A stretch of 59,772 bases of DNA from Hyphococcus sp. Its GTDB lineage: Bacteria > Pseudomonadota > Alphaproteobacteria > Caulobacterales > Parvularculaceae. The translations under genes were made by a program, and so were the position numbers. The notes beneath the pieces are model-generated. The model had not been told where the DNA came from, made no database searches, and was given only the letters and a program-made list of their open reading frames with translations. Shown here in pieces: positions 18,832 through 27,721 of the stretch. Within the stretch, counting starts at the first letter, position 1. The number at the start of each line of letters is the position of its first letter. The stretch lies in NCBI GenBank assembly GCA_028285645.1, contig JANQOV010000006.1, positions 1 through 59,772 of the forward strand. The letters are read 5' to 3'.

Positions 18832-19001
18832 AGCGGAAGCCTTCCAGTAGTGTTGCGCGGCGAACCGCCATTGGGCGCCAATAGCGCAATAGCCCCGCTT
18901 GCCGCCAATCACAATCCGTTGGGCTCTTGCCACCCCGTATGGTTAAAGGCCGACACCGTAAGAGATTGATAAATCCCGGCGGCGCGGCTATTGGCGCATA
19001 T

Positions 19002-20162
19002 ATGACGATGACAACGCTCCTCGGCGACATGCGACGCTGGCTTTACGAAGACGCGCTGCCCTTTTGGCAAGCCCATGGCGTTGACAAAAAATATGGCGGA
19101 TTCGTCGAGGAGCTCGATTTTAAAGGCGCCGACGCCGCGATACCGTTCAAGCGCGTCCGGGTTACATGCCGACAGGTATATTCATTCGCGCACGCTTCAA
19201 TTCTCGATTGGAAGGAGGGCCAAGCCCTCATACCGCACGGTGCAGAATACCTTGTGACCAAGGCTTGGGCGAAACAATCAGGCGGCTTCGTGCGCCGGCT
19301 GGAGCGAAACGGCGACGTGCTTGATCCGACGCCTGACCTTTATGATAACGCCTTTGCCCTGTTCGCATTTGCCTACGCCTATAAAGCAACAGGCGAGACG
19401 GCCTATCGCGACTGGACGCTGAAAACATTCGACTGGATTGACGCAAACCTCCGCTGTAAGGACAGCGAAGGCTTCTGGCATGAAAAACCGCCGAGCGGTT
19501 TGCGGCTCCAAAACCCGCATATGCATCTTCTGGAAGCATGCCTTGCCGCCTATGACGCCACAAGCGAAACGGCGTTTCGTGATTGCGCAAAGGAACTCAC
19601 AACGCTGTTTGAACGCCGACTGTTTCAGGCGAAGACCGGCACGCTGACGGAATATTTCCAAGAAGACTGGTCGCCCGCGCCGGGCGAGGACGGCGCGATC
19701 GTCGAGCCTGGGCATCAATTGGAATGGGCGTGGATACTCCATAACGCCGAAAGCGTCCTTAATCTCGATGCAGATGACGCCATCCGCAAATTGATCGGTT
19801 CTTCCGAAAAACACGGCATCAACGAGAAAACCGGGGCGGTGATGAACCGCATCACCAACACCGGCGCGCCGATCGATGCGGGATCGCGCACCTGGCCGAA
19901 CACAGAACGGCTAAAAGCCGCTGTCGCGCTTTTGGAACGCAGCGACGATACCGGAGCCGGGATGATCGCCCATACAGGCCGGCTCTTGCTTGACCGGTAT
20001 CTGTCCTCGAAAGGCGGCGTTGATATTCCCGCTGGAGGATTGATTGACGCTTTTGACGGCAACGCCCGACCCACGGCGAAACATATGCCAGGGTCAATGC
20101 TCTACCATCTGCTTTTGAGTTTTGCGGAGGTTTTACGGATCAGCAAAAAGCTCGATCCCTGA
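19002..20162 (+). CDS. AGE family sugar epimerase/isomerase
   Basis: A 386-residue alpha/alpha-barrel protein of the N-acylglucosamine 2-epimerase family. Landmarks are the N-terminal LPFWQAHGVDKKYGGF, the RQVYSFAHAS segment, NPHMHLLEACLA with the conserved histidine, and GHQLEWAWIL, which carries another catalytic histidine. Members interconvert mannose with fructose or glucose, or epimerise amino sugars; the substrate cannot be assigned. The ATG at 19002 is chosen because upstream in-frame codons give no family-like sequence. It is convergent with nadE with a 3-base gap. Confidence 0.88.
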   Translation: MTMTTLLGDMRRWLYEDALPFWQAHGVDKKYGGFVEELDFKGADAAIPFKRVRVTCRQVYSFAHASILDWKEGQALIPHGAEYLVTKAWAKQSGGFVRRLERNGDVLDPTPDLYDNAFALFAFAYAYKATGETAYRDWTLKTFDWIDANLRCKDSEGFWHEKPPSGLRLQNPHMHLLEACLAAYDATSETAFRDCAKELTTLFERRLFQAKTGTLTEYFQEDWSPAPGEDGAIVEPGHQLEWAWILHNAESVLNLDADDAIRKLIGSSEKHGINEKTGAVMNRITNTGAPIDAGSRTWPNTERLKAAVALLERSDDTGAGMIAHTGRLLLDRYLSSKGGVDIPAGGLIDAFDGNARPTAKHMPGSMLYHLLLSFAEVLRISKKLDP

Positions 20163-20165
20163 ACG

Positions 20166-22241
20166 CTAACGCTCACCGATTTCCTGAAACGCCGCATCCA
20201 GCTCCTCAAGCCAAGCGATTGCAGTAGCGTCGCTTGGCGCGCGCCAGTCGCCGCGCGGACTTAACGCCCCGCCGGAAGAGATTTTCGGACCATTGGGAAC
20301 GCAGGACCGTTTGAACTGGCTGATCTCGAAGAAGCGCCACAGGAAATTGCGCAGCCATTTGCGCAACTCGGCAGGCGCAAATTCGCGTTTTTCAGCCTCG
20401 ACAAGATTAGGCGGCCAGTCACCGCGGGTTTTATCGCCCCACGCATGCTCGGCCATAAACAAGATTTTCGACGGACGAAGCCCATAGCGCGTAATATAAA
20501 AGAGCGCGAAATCCGCCAATGCGTAAGGACCGACGGTATCTTCCGTACTTTGAATATTGCCTGCTGCATCAGCCGGCACCAGCTCCGGCGAAATTTCGGT
20601 GTTCAAGATCGATAACAAGACGTCGCTTGTCTTGTCGTCGTAATCGCCGCTGGCGACGCACCATCGGATGAGATGCTGGATCAATGTCTTCGCAACGGAA
20701 GCGTTGACATTGTAGTGGGACATGTGATCGCCAACGCCGTAAGTGCACCAACCAAGGGCAAGCTCGGAAAGATCGCCAGTGCCAACGACAAGCCCGCCTT
20801 CATGATTGGCGATGCGGAACAAATAATCCGTACGCAGGCCAGCCTGCACATTCTCGTAGGTCACATCGTAATGCGCTTCACCCGACGCCGCGGGATGGCC
20901 GATGTCTTTTAACATCTGCTCAGCCGCCGGTTTGATATCAAGCTCGCGCGCATCAACGCCGAGCCCCGCCATAAGCGCTTTTGCGTTCGCATTCGTACTG
21001 GCGCTGGTGGCAAAACCGGGCATGGTCAGCCCGATGATATTTTTGCGCGGCAAACCCATCAGATCGAACGCTTTTGCCGTCACTAACAGCGCATGAGTTG
21101 AGTCGAGCCCGCCTGATATGCCGATGACAACCTTGTTGATCTTTGCGGCTTTGAGCCGGGTCATCAGGCCATGAACTTGAATGTTGTAGGCTTCAAAACA
21201 ATCCTGATCGAGTGCGGCGGGATCGTCAGGCACATAAGGAAAACGCGGCACGTTGCGCTCAAGGGGCGCCGGCTTGTCAAGCGCTAGCCCCAAGTCAAAC
21301 TCAACCCGCCGGAACGTAGCTACGGCGTCTTGGTTACGTCGCGCGGCATCCCGGAAGGTCGGCATCCGCCGTCGTTCCTGCCTCAACCGCTCAACATCAA
21401 TATCCGCACTGATCAACTGCGACGTCGTTGCAAAGCGCCCGTTTTCCGCCAGCAATTCTCCATATTCGAAAATCGCCAGATGTCCGTCCCAGGCAAGGTC
21501 GGTTGTCGATTCCCCATGTCCCGCCGTTGAATAAAGATAGGCAGAAACGCAACGCCTTGATTGCGCGTCGCAAAGGATATTGCGCTCGTCGGACTTGCCG
21601 ATGGTGATGTTGCTGGCGGACAGATTGCACAACACCGTTGCGCCCGCGAGCGCGGCAATCGATGAGGGCGGCGTTGCAGACCAGATGTCTTCGCAAATCT
21701 CTATGTGAAAAACAAAATCGCTGACATCGCGGGCGGCGTAAAGAAGCTTCGACCCAAAGGGCGCCGTCTGGCCGGCGACGGTAATTTCGTCCGCCTGGGC
21801 CTCGTCTCCTGCTGCGAAATGGCGCTTTTCGTAAAACTCTCGGTAGTTGGGTAAATAGGTTTTCGGCGTTACCCCGAGAATACGCCCGCGATGCATAACC
21901 ACAGCTGCATTGTAAAGCGCGTCCCCCAAACGAACCGGCGCGCCAACGACCAGCACGGGCGTCAAGCCGCGGCTTTCCTCAAGCATCCGCGCAAGGTGTC
22001 TCTCCACCCCATCAAGCAATGCATCCTGCAGGAGAAGATCGTCGATCGCGTAACCGCTCAGCCCAAGCTCAGCGAACACTACGAGCGCTACGTTGCGCGC
22101 ATCAGCGTCCTGCGCGATGGCGAGCATTTCATCGGCATTGGCCGCAGGGTCCGCAGGCTTAACCACAGGCGCGCTCGCCGCCACACGGACAAACCCATGG
22201 GCGTAGAGATTATCAAATTCAACTCGACGCGCTGGCGCCAT
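20166..22241 (-). CDS. nadE: Glutamine-dependent NAD(+) synthase
   Basis: A 691-residue two-domain enzyme that makes NAD+ from nicotinate adenine dinucleotide, ATP and glutamine. The N-terminal half is a nitrilase-fold glutaminase: the catalytic Glu is in VFAELGLSGY, and the nucleophilic Cys is in EICEDIW. The C-terminal half is the synthetase, with the ATP pyrophosphatase P-loop GISGGLDSTHAL and VVGTGDLSELALGW. The length matches this long form of NadE. It is divergent from the epimerase gene at 22483. Confidence 0.95.
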   Translation of the reverse strand: MAPARRVEFDNLYAHGFVRVAASAPVVKPADPAANADEMLAIAQDADARNVALVVFAELGLSGYAIDDLLLQDALLDGVERHLARMLEESRGLTPVLVVGAPVRLGDALYNAAVVMHRGRILGVTPKTYLPNYREFYEKRHFAAGDEAQADEITVAGQTAPFGSKLLYAARDVSDFVFHIEICEDIWSATPPSSIAALAGATVLCNLSASNITIGKSDERNILCDAQSRRCVSAYLYSTAGHGESTTDLAWDGHLAIFEYGELLAENGRFATTSQLISADIDVERLRQERRRMPTFRDAARRNQDAVATFRRVEFDLGLALDKPAPLERNVPRFPYVPDDPAALDQDCFEAYNIQVHGLMTRLKAAKINKVVIGISGGLDSTHALLVTAKAFDLMGLPRKNIIGLTMPGFATSASTNANAKALMAGLGVDARELDIKPAAEQMLKDIGHPAASGEAHYDVTYENVQAGLRTDYLFRIANHEGGLVVGTGDLSELALGWCTYGVGDHMSHYNVNASVAKTLIQHLIRWCVASGDYDDKTSDVLLSILNTEISPELVPADAAGNIQSTEDTVGPYALADFALFYITRYGLRPSKILFMAEHAWGDKTRGDWPPNLVEAEKREFAPAELRKWLRNFLWRFFEISQFKRSCVPNGPKISSGGALSPRGDWRAPSDATAIAWLEELDAAFQEIGER

Positions 22242-22482
22242 TAACCAATTCCCTCGCCGCTCCCGACATGCCGTTTCGTCCGGCGGCCTCAGATATCATA
22301 TAGAATTGAAAATCCATAAAACATCCCAAAACGCTGCGTTTTCACTGGTCGGTTCGACTGGATGAGCGACAGCATCGGCGGCCTCCCCGCCCCGTTTTGC
22401 CGCCAACGACCGAGTGACATCACCGCAAATATCGGCTACATGCCATCGCTCTTTGTTGGGTCGGGAGAGCGGCGAGAACGCG

Positions 22483-23457
22483 ATGAAAATAATGGTTACC
22501 GGCGCAGCCGGATTTATCGGCGCCGCCGTGTCACGCGCTTTGCTCGAAGCCGGCCACCACGTTGTCGGCGTTGACAATCTCAATGACTATTATCCGGTTG
22601 AACTAAAGACCCATCGGCTGGAACAGCTAAAAACACATCAGCGCTTTCATTTCGAAAAGGCTGACCTTAGCTTCACAGGCGTCTCGCCGCTGGCGCCTTT
22701 TGAGGACGTAGATGTCGTCGTGCATCTGGCGGCGCAGGCGGGCGTCCGTTATTCCATTGACAACCCGATCGCCTATGCGCAGTCGAACCTTGTCGGCCAT
22801 CTCAACATGTTGGAGTTTTGCCGCCAGGCGCCAAAGTCGCCGCTGCTGATATACGCCTCTTCCAGCTCCGTTTATGGCGACACGACCGAAACGCCGTTTC
22901 ACGAAGACATGAGGGTCGACGCACCCGTCTCTTTGTACGCCGCCACGAAACGCGCCGACGAGTTGATGAGCGCGACTTACGCGCATCTATACGGGTTAAA
23001 GCAAATCGGCCTCAGGTTTTTTACTGTATACGGCCCGGCGGGACGTCCGGACATGGCCTATTGGATGTTTACGGACCGCATTCTTGCCGGCGAGCCGATC
23101 CGTATCTTCAATGAGGGCAAGCTACGGCGCGACTTCACTTATGTTGACGATGTGGTGGAAGCGATTGTCCGCATGGTGGAAACCAAACCGAGTTTTGAAA
23201 CGCCCAACCGCCCCCATAAGATTTACAATATCGGTAATCACACGCCCGTTGAACTCTTAAAGTTTATAGATATCCTCGAAAATGTGCTTGGCAAGCCTGC
23301 GGTTAAATCATTTGAAGGGATGCAGCCAGGCGACGTTCATGCAACGTATGCTGATGTTTCAAGGCTGGAAGCTGACTATGGGTTTTCCCCAGATACGCCG
23401 CTGGAAGTTGGCTTGAAATCTTTTGTAGACTGGTTTCGCGCCTTTTATAATCGATAG
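22483..23457 (+). CDS. NAD-dependent epimerase, UDP-glucuronate 4-epimerase-like
   Basis: A 324-residue extended SDR protein. The NAD-binding motif GAAGFIG is near residues 7-13, and the catalytic triad includes the Ser of SSSVYG and the pair in YAATK. The stretch DNLNDYYPVELK after the first strand is typical of UDP-glucuronate 4-epimerases, which supply UDP-galacturonate for surface polysaccharides. The ATG at 22483 starts directly with the Rossmann strand; the 69-base upstream extension looks untranslated. No glycosyltransferases are adjacent, so the glycan it serves is unknown. Confidence 0.88.
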   Translation: MKIMVTGAAGFIGAAVSRALLEAGHHVVGVDNLNDYYPVELKTHRLEQLKTHQRFHFEKADLSFTGVSPLAPFEDVDVVVHLAAQAGVRYSIDNPIAYAQSNLVGHLNMLEFCRQAPKSPLLIYASSSSVYGDTTETPFHEDMRVDAPVSLYAATKRADELMSATYAHLYGLKQIGLRFFTVYGPAGRPDMAYWMFTDRILAGEPIRIFNEGKLRRDFTYVDDVVEAIVRMVETKPSFETPNRPHKIYNIGNHTPVELLKFIDILENVLGKPAVKSFEGMQPGDVHATYADVSRLEADYGFSPDTPLEVGLKSFVDWFRAFYNR

Positions 23458-23544
23458 GCGCCAAATCATCCGCCCTCTCGCCATTGCGCGGAACATGCGT
23501 TTGAGCGTAGTTTAACGCCAAACTCACAGGCTAAGGGGACCATC

Positions 23545-24207
23545 ATGAAACACGCATTATTCTCATCTTCGCTTGCCGCCTTACTGGCTGCGTCCTTGTC
23601 TCCGGTTATCGCCAACGACGCCACGCCGAAACTTCACCCTGTCGAAGCCGTCTGCATCACCTATGAGATGACCGGGCAAATGATGAATGGCGGATCAACA
23701 CGATGTCATCGTGATTTTGCGTATGAGCAATATGAAATTCAAAATACGACCGTTGGTTTTGCGGGAATGACGCAATCGCAAAATCAGCACACGATAACGA
23801 TTGGCGATACGATCTACGCGATCAATCTCGCGACAAATACCGGAACGCAGACACAAAACCCGATGTATGCAGGTCTTGTCGCCGCGTTAGAAGACAAAAC
23901 GCCCGAAGAAATGTCTGCTGCCTTTCTTGACGCGATGGGTTTTACCGCAACGACTGTGACCAAAACGATCGCAGACCTCCTATGCACCGTCTACACGTCT
24001 ATGCAAATGGGCTCGGCGTGCCTAACAGAGGACGGCCTCATGCTTGAACAGGAATTCATGGGTAACGTAACGACTGCGACTAGTGTCTCGATTGGCGATG
24101 GCGGCGATGACGCAAATTACACGCTCTATCAAAATGTACCGATCACGGAAGGCCCGGATCTTTCCAATGGCCTTGGAGGCCTGATGGATCAACTGGGGCA
24201 ACAGTAA
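23545..24207 (+). CDS. Exported protein of unknown function
   Basis: A 220-residue protein with a clear Sec signal peptide (cleavage near VIA-N, residues 23-24) and a good AAGGGG Shine-Dalgarno just upstream. The mature part has four cysteines (in AVCITYE, TRCHRDF, LLCTVYT and SACLTED), suggesting two periplasmic disulfides, is rich in Met/Thr/Gln, and ends with a Gly/Leu-rich tail. I do not recognise the family. It follows the epimerase gene on the same strand after 87 bases but need not share its function. Confidence 0.7.
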   Translation: MKHALFSSSLAALLAASLSPVIANDATPKLHPVEAVCITYEMTGQMMNGGSTRCHRDFAYEQYEIQNTTVGFAGMTQSQNQHTITIGDTIYAINLATNTGTQTQNPMYAGLVAALEDKTPEEMSAAFLDAMGFTATTVTKTIADLLCTVYTSMQMGSACLTEDGLMLEQEFMGNVTTATSVSIGDGGDDANYTLYQNVPITEGPDLSNGLGGLMDQLGQQ

Positions 24208-24513
24208 TGCACGACGGCAAGTTATAGCGGGTTTTGCAAGCAACCAGTCAATTGATGTGAACGAAATGCGCTGTATTCTTATTTTTCTAGATCGCTTGCC
24301 AAAAGCCGCATAAGCGAAACGATCCCGTGTCAAGCCGCTAAATTGATAGATTTTTCTACTTTTCACGAACAAAAGAGCAAGCGCGCTCAACCTTATGCTA
24401 TGCCTTAAGCAGCGGTTCCGCTATTGTCCTAGGTTAACGCTGACTGACGTTGACGCTCGGGCTCTGTCCGTCTGCTTCAAAAGTTGGCAAAGAGCCAGCA
24501 AGGGGCTTCAATT
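24208..24513. other. Intergenic region without a recognised feature
   Basis: About 306 bases between the exported protein and the radical SAM gene. It is more AT-rich than its surroundings in the middle. I see no gene and no convincing terminator or promoter. AAGGGG at 24501-24506 probably serves as the Shine-Dalgarno for the radical SAM gene. Confidence 0.5.
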
Positions 24514-26073
24514 ATGGCGGGCGCGAAAAAGCTGAAAATCGGCATCATCGATATTGTTACGCGAAATCCAAAGCCAACGCTTTACGGTCGGATCATGCAC
24601 GGCAATCTCGCCAGCATCATGCCGCAATCGCTCGCTGTTTGGTGCGAGGAGATGGGCCACGATGTCACCTTCATATGCTATACGGGCGCCGAAGATCTCG
24701 AAAGGGATTTTCCGGATGACATGGACATTCTGTTCATTTCCGCTTTCACACAAAGCGCACAATTTTCATACGCTGTCAGTAATTTCTTCCGCAAGCGCGG
24801 GGTCGTTACCGTGTTGGGCGGTCCCCATGCGCGTTGCTATCCGGAAGATTCGCAACATTATTTCGACTATGTCGCGGGTCTAACGGACAAGACGGTCGTC
24901 AGCGATATTTTGGCGAATTGCACGCCGCAAAAGCCTTATGGCCGGCTGATTTCAGCACGGAAACACCCTGAACAGTTGCCAGGCGTTCGGGAACGCTGGA
25001 AATATATCGAATCCACCCTGGCGAAAACCGCGACAAACTTCAAAATGGTGCCGATGATCGCCAGCCTCGGCTGCCCTTATACATGCAGCTTTTGTATTGA
25101 TTCCGTCATCAAATATCAGCCACTCGATTACATTACGATCCGCGATGATCTGAAATTCCTGCTGACTAAGTTCAATCGGCCAGTCGTTGGCTGGCATGAT
25201 CCGAATTTCGGCGTGCGGTTTGATGAAATCATATCCGTCATCGAGGAAGCAGACCCCGAACGACGCCTTCGCTTTGTTGCGGAAAGCAGCTTGACGCTGC
25301 TATCTGAAGAAAGATGCAAAAGACTGGCTGAAGTAGGTTTTGAAGGAATCTTACCAGGCATCGAGTCCTGGTATGACGTCGGCAACAAATCAAGAACCGG
25401 CAATTTGAAAGCGCGCGAAAAAATGCTGCAAATCTCTGATCATGTGAACATGATCATGCGGCACATTCCTTATATGCAAACAAATTTCATTCTGGGCCTC
25501 GACAGCGACGCTGGTGAGGAACCGTTTGAACTCACGAAAGAGTTTATGGATAGAACCCCCGGCGCCTTCCCTGCTTATTCGCTATTTTCCGCCTTTGGCG
25601 AAGCGGCGCCCCTTAATCTTGAGCTTCAACGCGCGGAACGCGTTTTAAGATCGCCGCATCATTTCCTGAACAACAATCTTGCGATGAACATCAAGCCGGT
25701 GAATTACAGCTGGACAGAATTCTATGACCGCCTTGTTGATATCACGAAGTATTCGTTCAGCCTGAAAGCCATCGCCCGCCGTGCAAAGGCAACGCCGCAA
25801 TGGACGCCGCGCTGGATGAATATTGTCCGGGCGATTTCTTCGGAAGGCTTCGGACGCATCAAATATCATTCCATGCTGCGTGAACGCCTTGAGACGGACA
25901 AGTCGCTGCGCGCCTTTTTTGAGAGGGAAACGGAAACGATACCGGATTTTTACGTCAATACGATCAAACAGGACCTTGGCAAATATTGGGAATATCTCCC
26001 CGAAGGCGGGATGGAACACGACCAAAACGCATATTTGCATAAGACTGCGAGCGCAGCGGCCGCGGCGCAATAG
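24514..26073 (+). CDS. B12-binding domain radical SAM protein
   Basis: A 519-residue protein. The N-terminal part is a cobalamin-binding-like fold (GIIDIVTRN at the start, DILFISAFTQSAQ and VLGGPHARC later). The radical SAM [4Fe-4S] cluster motif is CPYTCSFC near residues 186-193. The pattern resembles Elp3/MiaB-type radical SAM proteins acting with B12, such as methyltransferases or ring-contracting enzymes; the substrate is not predictable. The ATG at 24514 is preferred over a TTG at 24484. No biosynthetic cluster surrounds it, so it stands alone. Confidence 0.88.
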   Translation: MAGAKKLKIGIIDIVTRNPKPTLYGRIMHGNLASIMPQSLAVWCEEMGHDVTFICYTGAEDLERDFPDDMDILFISAFTQSAQFSYAVSNFFRKRGVVTVLGGPHARCYPEDSQHYFDYVAGLTDKTVVSDILANCTPQKPYGRLISARKHPEQLPGVRERWKYIESTLAKTATNFKMVPMIASLGCPYTCSFCIDSVIKYQPLDYITIRDDLKFLLTKFNRPVVGWHDPNFGVRFDEIISVIEEADPERRLRFVAESSLTLLSEERCKRLAEVGFEGILPGIESWYDVGNKSRTGNLKAREKMLQISDHVNMIMRHIPYMQTNFILGLDSDAGEEPFELTKEFMDRTPGAFPAYSLFSAFGEAAPLNLELQRAERVLRSPHHFLNNNLAMNIKPVNYSWTEFYDRLVDITKYSFSLKAIARRAKATPQWTPRWMNIVRAISSEGFGRIKYHSMLRERLETDKSLRAFFERETETIPDFYVNTIKQDLGKYWEYLPEGGMEHDQNAYLHKTASAAAAAQ

Positions 26074-26107
26074 CGCGTTCGCGCCTTCCCGATTCAGCGG
26101 CGCTTTT

Positions 26108-27430
26108 CTACCAACGTAATCCCGCGCGTTCCAGCTCTGCGCGCCTTTCGCGCAATGTACGGCTGACAACGTCCCGGGCCGCCATCTCCATTAAGTCAGC
26201 ATCGCAATCGGTAATTTTGAGATTGGTTGGGATCGTCAAGAGATGCTCGCTAATTACCGCGGCACCGCCGACGCGATTTCCGCAAGACGCGGGCCACTCT
26301 TCGATTCTTGCGTCTGTGTAGCGCATTTTGACAATGGTGATCAGCGACTTTGATTTATCACTTAGAGCGTCCAGCGCGACTTCTCGATAAGCTTTAGCGC
26401 GCATGCCGACAATTTCGACAACGCGACCCGGATCGCTCGTCCATAGTTTTAGATTTCTAGTCTGCTTCATTTTTTCCGTGGGCGTGCTTCGCCCCGCATC
26501 CATCGAAAAGATGATGACGTGTTTTGCTTCCGGGCCATCGATATTCGCTCGCAAGGCAAAATCTTCTATGGTTTCAACGCCCGTATTGTCGAGTATGCCG
26601 CCATCACCGAGATGCCAGTATTGTGTCGCGCCGCCTTCACATGAGCCGGGCATCTCAAGCGACGCAGGCCCGAGCAAGGGCGGAAAACCCGCCGAAATAG
26701 CGATCGCCAGCGCAACGGAAAAATCACCGGGCGTCGCGCGCATACAGCCCGGCTGGGAGAAAGATGCGCTGCGAAGCGTTTCATGAGAAAACTGATTGAT
26801 ATCGCTTTCTTCTTCTGGGATCGCCAGGTTTGAAAATACGAACCGCCTTCCATCGTCATACCGGGCGGCATTGATCAAAAGAATGGGCGACGGCGGCAGA
26901 TCGCGAAAGACAGCGCCGTTGATGATCTCTTCATCAAGGGCGTCTTGGAGCGAAGACAATCGGCGCGTTGGGCTGGAGATTCGGCCCGGCTTGCCGAGCT
27001 GATGAAACGTCATATCCGACAGATAGTTGTGCCGCATTGCTTCTTTGAATGCAGCAAAGCTTTCGCTTTCGCATGGCGTATTAGCTTGGCGCGGCGTGCA
27101 TGGCGTTGGCTTGTTGAGCGCATAATAAGCTGCCGGAAAGCCGCCGCCGGAAACGCTGGATATATAAGTCGTCTTGTCCAATATACCTTCTTCCGCGAGC
27201 ACTTCGAGCGCCGCTGCTCCATAAACCGATGCACGCGACCCGCCGCCGGAAAGGGCAACGCCAATCACGTCAGAACTTCGCGCTGACAGCGTTGCAGGTT
27301 GTGCTGATGTTTCGAGGGGCGTTCCCGATCCGCCGTCCCAGGTGTAGTGAATCCTGTCGGGCGCAACGAACGCGCAACCGCCGGTCAGCAGCATTAACGC
27401 CAAGGCCGTACAAAAAACGAGCTTCTTCAC
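26108..27430 (-). CDS. Patatin-like phospholipase domain lipoprotein
   Basis: About 440 residues if it starts at the GTG at 27430, which leads straight into a lipoprotein signal ([19 protein letters not shown]). A TTG at 27469 would add 13 residues. The patatin oxyanion hole is SGGGSRA, the nucleophile region is SSVSGGGF (Ser within SxSGG rather than the strict GxSxG), and the catalytic Asp lies in [10 protein letters not shown]. Expected activity is lipid acyl hydrolysis at the envelope. A second conserved half with [10 protein letters not shown] follows. It is convergent with the radical SAM gene. tRNA-Arg lies upstream on the same strand. Confidence 0.87.
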   Translation of the reverse strand: MKKLVFCTALALMLLTGGCAFVAPDRIHYTWDGGSGTPLETSAQPATLSARSSDVIGVALSGGGSRASVYGAAALEVLAEEGILDKTTYISSVSGGGFPAAYYALNKPTPCTPRQANTPCESESFAAFKEAMRHNYLSDMTFHQLGKPGRISSPTRRLSSLQDALDEEIINGAVFRDLPPSPILLINAARYDDGRRFVFSNLAIPEEESDINQFSHETLRSASFSQPGCMRATPGDFSVALAIAISAGFPPLLGPASLEMPGSCEGGATQYWHLGDGGILDNTGVETIEDFALRANIDGPEAKHVIIFSMDAGRSTPTEKMKQTRNLKLWTSDPGRVVEIVGMRAKAYREVALDALSDKSKSLITIVKMRYTDARIEEWPASCGNRVGGAAVISEHLLTIPTNLKITDCDADLMEMAARDVVSRTLRERRAELERAGLRW

Positions 27431-27527
27431 GATGCCTGTGTCTCCCCGCACTTGCCCTTCTCTCAACAAGAGAGTGGCCAGCTATTTGCGGTTTGTCCAG
27501 TTGCAGGCGCGCGGCATAGGCCAAGCC

Positions 27528-27604
<77 letters not shown>

Positions 27605-27721
27605 GGGAAGCCTTAAGGTCAGCGGGTTTACGCCATATGGGCGCGAGCGGCAAGGCGGCGGGATTTGCACATCGAACGGCGAGGCGCTATCGGACAAAGG
27701 GTTGACGTTTGGAGTTTTACG